Of a stretch of 64,000 bases of DNA, positions 61,319 through 64,000 are shown one piece after another. The DNA is from Halorientalis sp. (lineage in GTDB: Archaea; Halobacteriota; Halobacteria; Halobacteriales; Haloarculaceae). Below the pieces are notes generated by a model. It had not been told where the DNA came from. It did not search any database and saw only the letters and a list, made by a program, of their open reading frames with translations. The DNA lies in NCBI RefSeq assembly GCF_028275115.1, contig NZ_JAQCNH010000023.1, forward strand, positions 23,672-87,671. Direction: 5' to 3'. Position numbers and translations under genes: made by a program. Position 1 is the stretch's first letter. The number at the start of each line of letters is the position of its first letter.

Positions 61319-62187
61319 CAAATCGGGATATTCTATCTGCTACTATCGAGGTTAATGCAGACTGCGTCGTACCAGAGGAGTTCCTCGGAGGGCATAAAAA
61401 AGTTCATCAGTCAGTTCAGAAGTGTATCTCACTCTATCGTGACTCGAGTTGCAACGCTCTCGCCGTGTGCGTTCTTCAGCCACTGTGTCACTACGAGTAC
61501 AAAACCTATATTAAATTTGATAGCCAACTCTCACACCTCGCGCTCGGTGGACTGCAACCGTTCGATACCCCTCAATCTTAAACTGACGCAATTCAGTCGC
61601 TCCGAGACGCAGTCGGAGGCCATCGGTATATCCACGCTTTCGGCATCGGAACAGCTCTCCAGATGGTATGCGCATTGCGGTCAAAGGGTCATTCGTCGAT
61701 TCAATCGACATTTCAACTCCCGAACGAGCCATCAAGAATGGCAATCACCCAGACAAAACATGGAACCAGATTGATTTCGAATTCCAGTAGGGCGAAGATA
61801 GCTCCACTGTCAGAAGACAGTACTCACAAGCAGTCCTATCACGACTGCAGGATTAGGTAACTGTTTCAAAAGGGCGTGAATAGACTGTTCGGACTCAGAA
61901 GCGATCAGAGCCATCGGAGCGGTCGCTGCGCTGATCGCCGTGGTCGTTCAAGTGTTCCGGTAGCACTACCGCCACAGCTATTGGCGCTATCGTCGCAGTC
62001 TCGACTCTCGGATGGACACTGTATGGAATTTACTCCGATATGGCAGTGTAACGATAGCTGGATTCAACTGGAGGCGCTAAGTCCCCTTCCCTCAGCGGAT
62101 GCCGGCCGAACGGGAGGCGCATGGAGAGGATACAGCACCTATTTTCGGCTACTTCATCGGGTATTGCCGTCCAGAAGCTGGCCGAAG
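61319..62187. other. Degraded region after module B
   Basis: No intact gene. Around 61900-62050, short hydrophobic stretches in different frames (AIRAIGAVAALIAVVVQVF and TATAIGAIVAVSTLGWTLYG) suggest the remnant of a small membrane protein. Around 62130-62205 an AVQKLAEVTGNEHDAVR-like piece (plus strand) could belong to the same or another dead gene. I recognise no family. This is probably the decayed right border of module B. Confidence 0.35.
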
Positions 62188-63513
62188 TTACTGGAAACGA
62201 ACATGACGCTGTGCGTCCCTAGCGTTAGTACTGATTCGTTCACTGATGATCTCGGGGTCGGTCACGAACAGAATCGAGGCCCGTCCCTTCTCGTCCGGCA
62301 TCGGTGCCGTGTCGTCGGTCAGGGCCATCGCCACGGTTCCACTGTCCAGCCAGAGCGGACTGTTGAACGGCCCTCGCTCAACTGAGACCGTCTTGATGTT
62401 GTCGTACGGAACCGACCACTGGGGCTCTTCGAGACGCCGGTCGTACGCGACCACGGCGGAGTCGTAGAGCCGATACTCGATCTCGCCGAACGTCAGCGCC
62501 ATATGAACTGTGCTCAGCAGCCAGAACACGATAGCCGAGACGACCACGCAGACGACGACCACTTGGAATGTCCGCGACCCGTTAGCGGCGGCGAGCGTCC
62601 CCGGAACGAACACGAACAGGAATCCCATCACCCGAAGGCTCAGTCCGGGGCCGCTGAACCGGCCGTCGACGACGCCGCCGGTTGTGAGCGCATTGAGAAA
62701 TCCCGCCGCGGCAACCGACCGTGCCACTGGCTCGGTCGTCTCGTGTGGCTGCCCGTCCGGTATTGAGGGCAGACTGGGCGTTGCAGCTGGTCGCTCATCC
62801 GAAAGTATCGACACAACGCGACCGAGCGTGTCACTTCGGTCCGACAACGGACGGGACGCGCGAATCCCATAGCCGATACGGAGCAGTATCAGCACAGAGA
62901 CAGCGAAGACAACTGTGTTTACTCCCTCCGGTTCCGCCGGTACGCTGGTGGTAAAGTCGGCCGCGATGTACAGCAGTGGCGCGTACACGAGCACTGCTAG
63001 CTGTCTCTTTCTGGCGAGAAATCCGGTCTCGCGAGCGTTTTCAACGCCGTTTCGGTCGACGTGATCCGTGTAGATCAACCACGACTTCGTCGCTGCCGCG
63101 ACTGTCGCTCCCGCGAGTACGAGCGGCGTCATCGGATCAGTCCAGAACCGCTCGGGGATACTCACAACGAGTACGACACCCGTGCTGAGAGCCGAGGCGA
63201 GCAGTATCGACAGACTAAACAGCACCGTTGGAAGACTTCGCAGATATATAGGCGGCAGAGATGCGGAGACATCCAGCGTGCCGCGTTTGTACTGGAGCAA
63301 CCGGAACGGCGGAACGGCCTGCGGCGGATCCACGACCGTCGTCTCGCCCCCGACAAGCTGCCGTACCATCGTTCGGGCGATCACGAAACCGAGGTCAATC
63401 CAGTAGACGATGGCAACAGCTACGAGCGAGAGCGCACCGTACACCGGAACCGTCGCTACTGCTACCGCTTCGACACAGAGCGTCGCGAGAACGACTCGCC
63501 AGCGCCGTCCCAT
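62188..63513 (-). CDS. Multi-pass membrane protein of unknown function, DUF6498-like
   Basis: A 441-residue protein. An N-terminal pair of hydrophobic helices (RRWRVVLATLCVEAVAVATV onward), further helices around 105-170, 180-235 and 305-350 give about eight to nine membrane segments. A soluble C-terminal part (about 360-441) contains YRLYDSAVVAYDR, IKTVSVERGPF and ILFVTDPE, which look like a PH-type (bacterial PH) domain. The organisation resembles the DUF6498 membrane proteins of haloarchaea, but this is by memory. The ATG at 63513 is chosen; the open frame extends 8 codons further. It has no clear link to the catabolic genes. GC content is back to the high level of the left part. Confidence 0.65.
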   Translation of the reverse strand: MGRRWRVVLATLCVEAVAVATVPVYGALSLVAVAIVYWIDLGFVIARTMVRQLVGGETTVVDPPQAVPPFRLLQYKRGTLDVSASLPPIYLRSLPTVLFSLSILLASALSTGVVLVVSIPERFWTDPMTPLVLAGATVAAATKSWLIYTDHVDRNGVENARETGFLARKRQLAVLVYAPLLYIAADFTTSVPAEPEGVNTVVFAVSVLILLRIGYGIRASRPLSDRSDTLGRVVSILSDERPAATPSLPSIPDGQPHETTEPVARSVAAAGFLNALTTGGVVDGRFSGPGLSLRVMGFLFVFVPGTLAAANGSRTFQVVVVCVVVSAIVFWLLSTVHMALTFGEIEYRLYDSAVVAYDRRLEEPQWSVPYDNIKTVSVERGPFNSPLWLDSGTVAMALTDDTAPMPDEKGRASILFVTDPEIISERISTNARDAQRHVRFQ

Positions 63514-63736
63514 GTGTACATGACAGTTCCGACACAAAGTAATACTTTCAGTACAGACTCATTCGTTCGGCGCTGTCCAGTGGAGCGAGTTTGAAAGGTG
63601 AGGTGGCTGTAGCGAGACGTGCCTATACAACTTACAGACCTCCTCAGCGAGACTTAGGTGACATCCTCGCCTGGTCCAAACAACGGGGCTTCCTACGGGA
63701 GTAGATTTATTGTTAATGTTTACCAAAGATTAGGGG

Positions 63737-64000
63737 ATGTCCGCGGACAAGCACCAACCAGAAATACTGGCGATTGACGCAGGCGGGACGCTGACGGACA
63801 CCATCGTCATCGACGCCGATGGCGGGTTCACCGTCGGCAAAGCACAGACAAGCCCGAAGACGAGGCGGAGGGCTTTCGCAACTCCATCGACGACGGACTG
63901 GGGTACTGGGACATCTCCCCCGACGATGCGTTCCCGTCCCTGACTGCGGGAATCTACTCAGGGACGGCGATGCTGAATCGACTGCTGGAACAGGAGGGTG
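63737..64000 (+). pseudogene. Hydantoinase A/acetone carboxylase beta-like protein, N-terminus, frameshifted and cut by the window edge
   Basis: The first frame reads EILAIDAGGTLTDTIVIDAD and GGFTVGKAQTSP, the nucleotide-binding N-terminus of the HyuA/oxoprolinase/acetone carboxylase beta family. At about 63854-63856 the family pattern jumps to another frame: EDEAEGFRNSIDDGLGYWDI, AFPSLTAGIYSG and TAMLNRLLEQEG, open to the end of the window. One missing base in the CCC run would explain it. The second part fits acetone carboxylase beta (N-methylhydantoinase A-like) rather than classical 5-oxoprolinases. The gene is either a pseudogene or affected by a sequence error. Its C-terminal part lies outside. 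Confidence 0.75.

Noticed and set aside
61355..61774. 139-codon open frame after module B
   Set aside because: No family pattern, no codon bias and surrounded by decayed sequence; treated as part of the degraded region.
1..64000. CRISPR arrays, tRNA or rRNA genes, prophage
   Set aside because: No regularly spaced repeats, no cloverleaf-like or rRNA sequence and no structural phage genes were recognised on reading both strands.

Overview
The window is chromosomal or megaplasmid DNA from a haloarchaeon (class Halobacteria). The evidence is a high GC content through most of its length, strongly acidic predicted proteins, Tat-type lipoprotein signals, an archaeal TATA box about 27 bases before several starts, a haloarchaeal REC-PAS-histidine kinase, an IS605/IS1341-type TnpB, and the haloarchaeal rdfA plus SMC-related gene pair. 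No rRNA, tRNA or CRISPR array was seen. No genus is assigned.

Layout. (1) 1-7 kb: a broken tnpB at the left edge, a sensor kinase, a graveyard of tnpB and IS5-like fragments, a chemotaxis transducer and a small unknown protein. (2) 7-10 kb: a truncated MocA-like gene, the FAD subunit of a xanthine dehydrogenase-type enzyme (coxM type) and an XdhC maturation factor. (3) 10-29 kb, 'module A': a ribbon-helix-helix regulator, a BMP-type nucleoside-like ABC importer (lipoprotein, ATPase, two permeases), four amidohydrolases from different subfamilies, a Rieske ferredoxin, a two-subunit Rieske dioxygenase followed by an unknown third protein, a GMC oxidoreductase, a cupin and an aldehyde dehydrogenase. 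(4) 29-33 kb: an HTH protein, an SMC-related ATPase and rdfA (cell shape). (5) 33.5-44.2 kb: a purine/urate catabolic block with the XDH small and large subunits, allantoinase/hydantoinase, NCS2 permease, OHCU decarboxylase, uricase, HIU hydrolase, allantoate amidohydrolase-like M20 enzyme and a DUF3830 protein. A small unannotated ribosomal protein eS17-like gene sits inside this block. (6) 45-61.3 kb, 'module B': a second, more AT-rich version of module A with the same importer, the same four amidohydrolase types, an aldehyde dehydrogenase and the same three-gene dioxygenase unit, plus remnants of an MDR dehydrogenase and a MocA-like gene. (7) 61.3-64 kb: degraded DNA, a membrane protein, and a frameshifted hydantoinase A/acetone carboxylase beta-like gene running off the right edge.

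How it fits together. The urate block can take purine bases through urate, 5-hydroxyisourate, OHCU and allantoin to ureidoglycolate-level products. Modules A and B look like a separate or feeding pathway for a nitrogen-rich ring compound: import by a BMP transporter, hydrolytic deamination or amide cleavage by four amidohydrolases, oxygenation by the Rieske enzyme, then alcohol/aldehyde oxidation and an ACMSD-type amidohydrolase step. The substrate cannot be read from the sequence. The strongest candidate for an undescribed system is this duplicated dioxygenase-importer-amidohydrolase module, with its third protein of unknown function ending in a conserved FSEWF..PFGPED signature. A CACACACGTGTGCC element before several module A and urate genes suggests a shared regulon.
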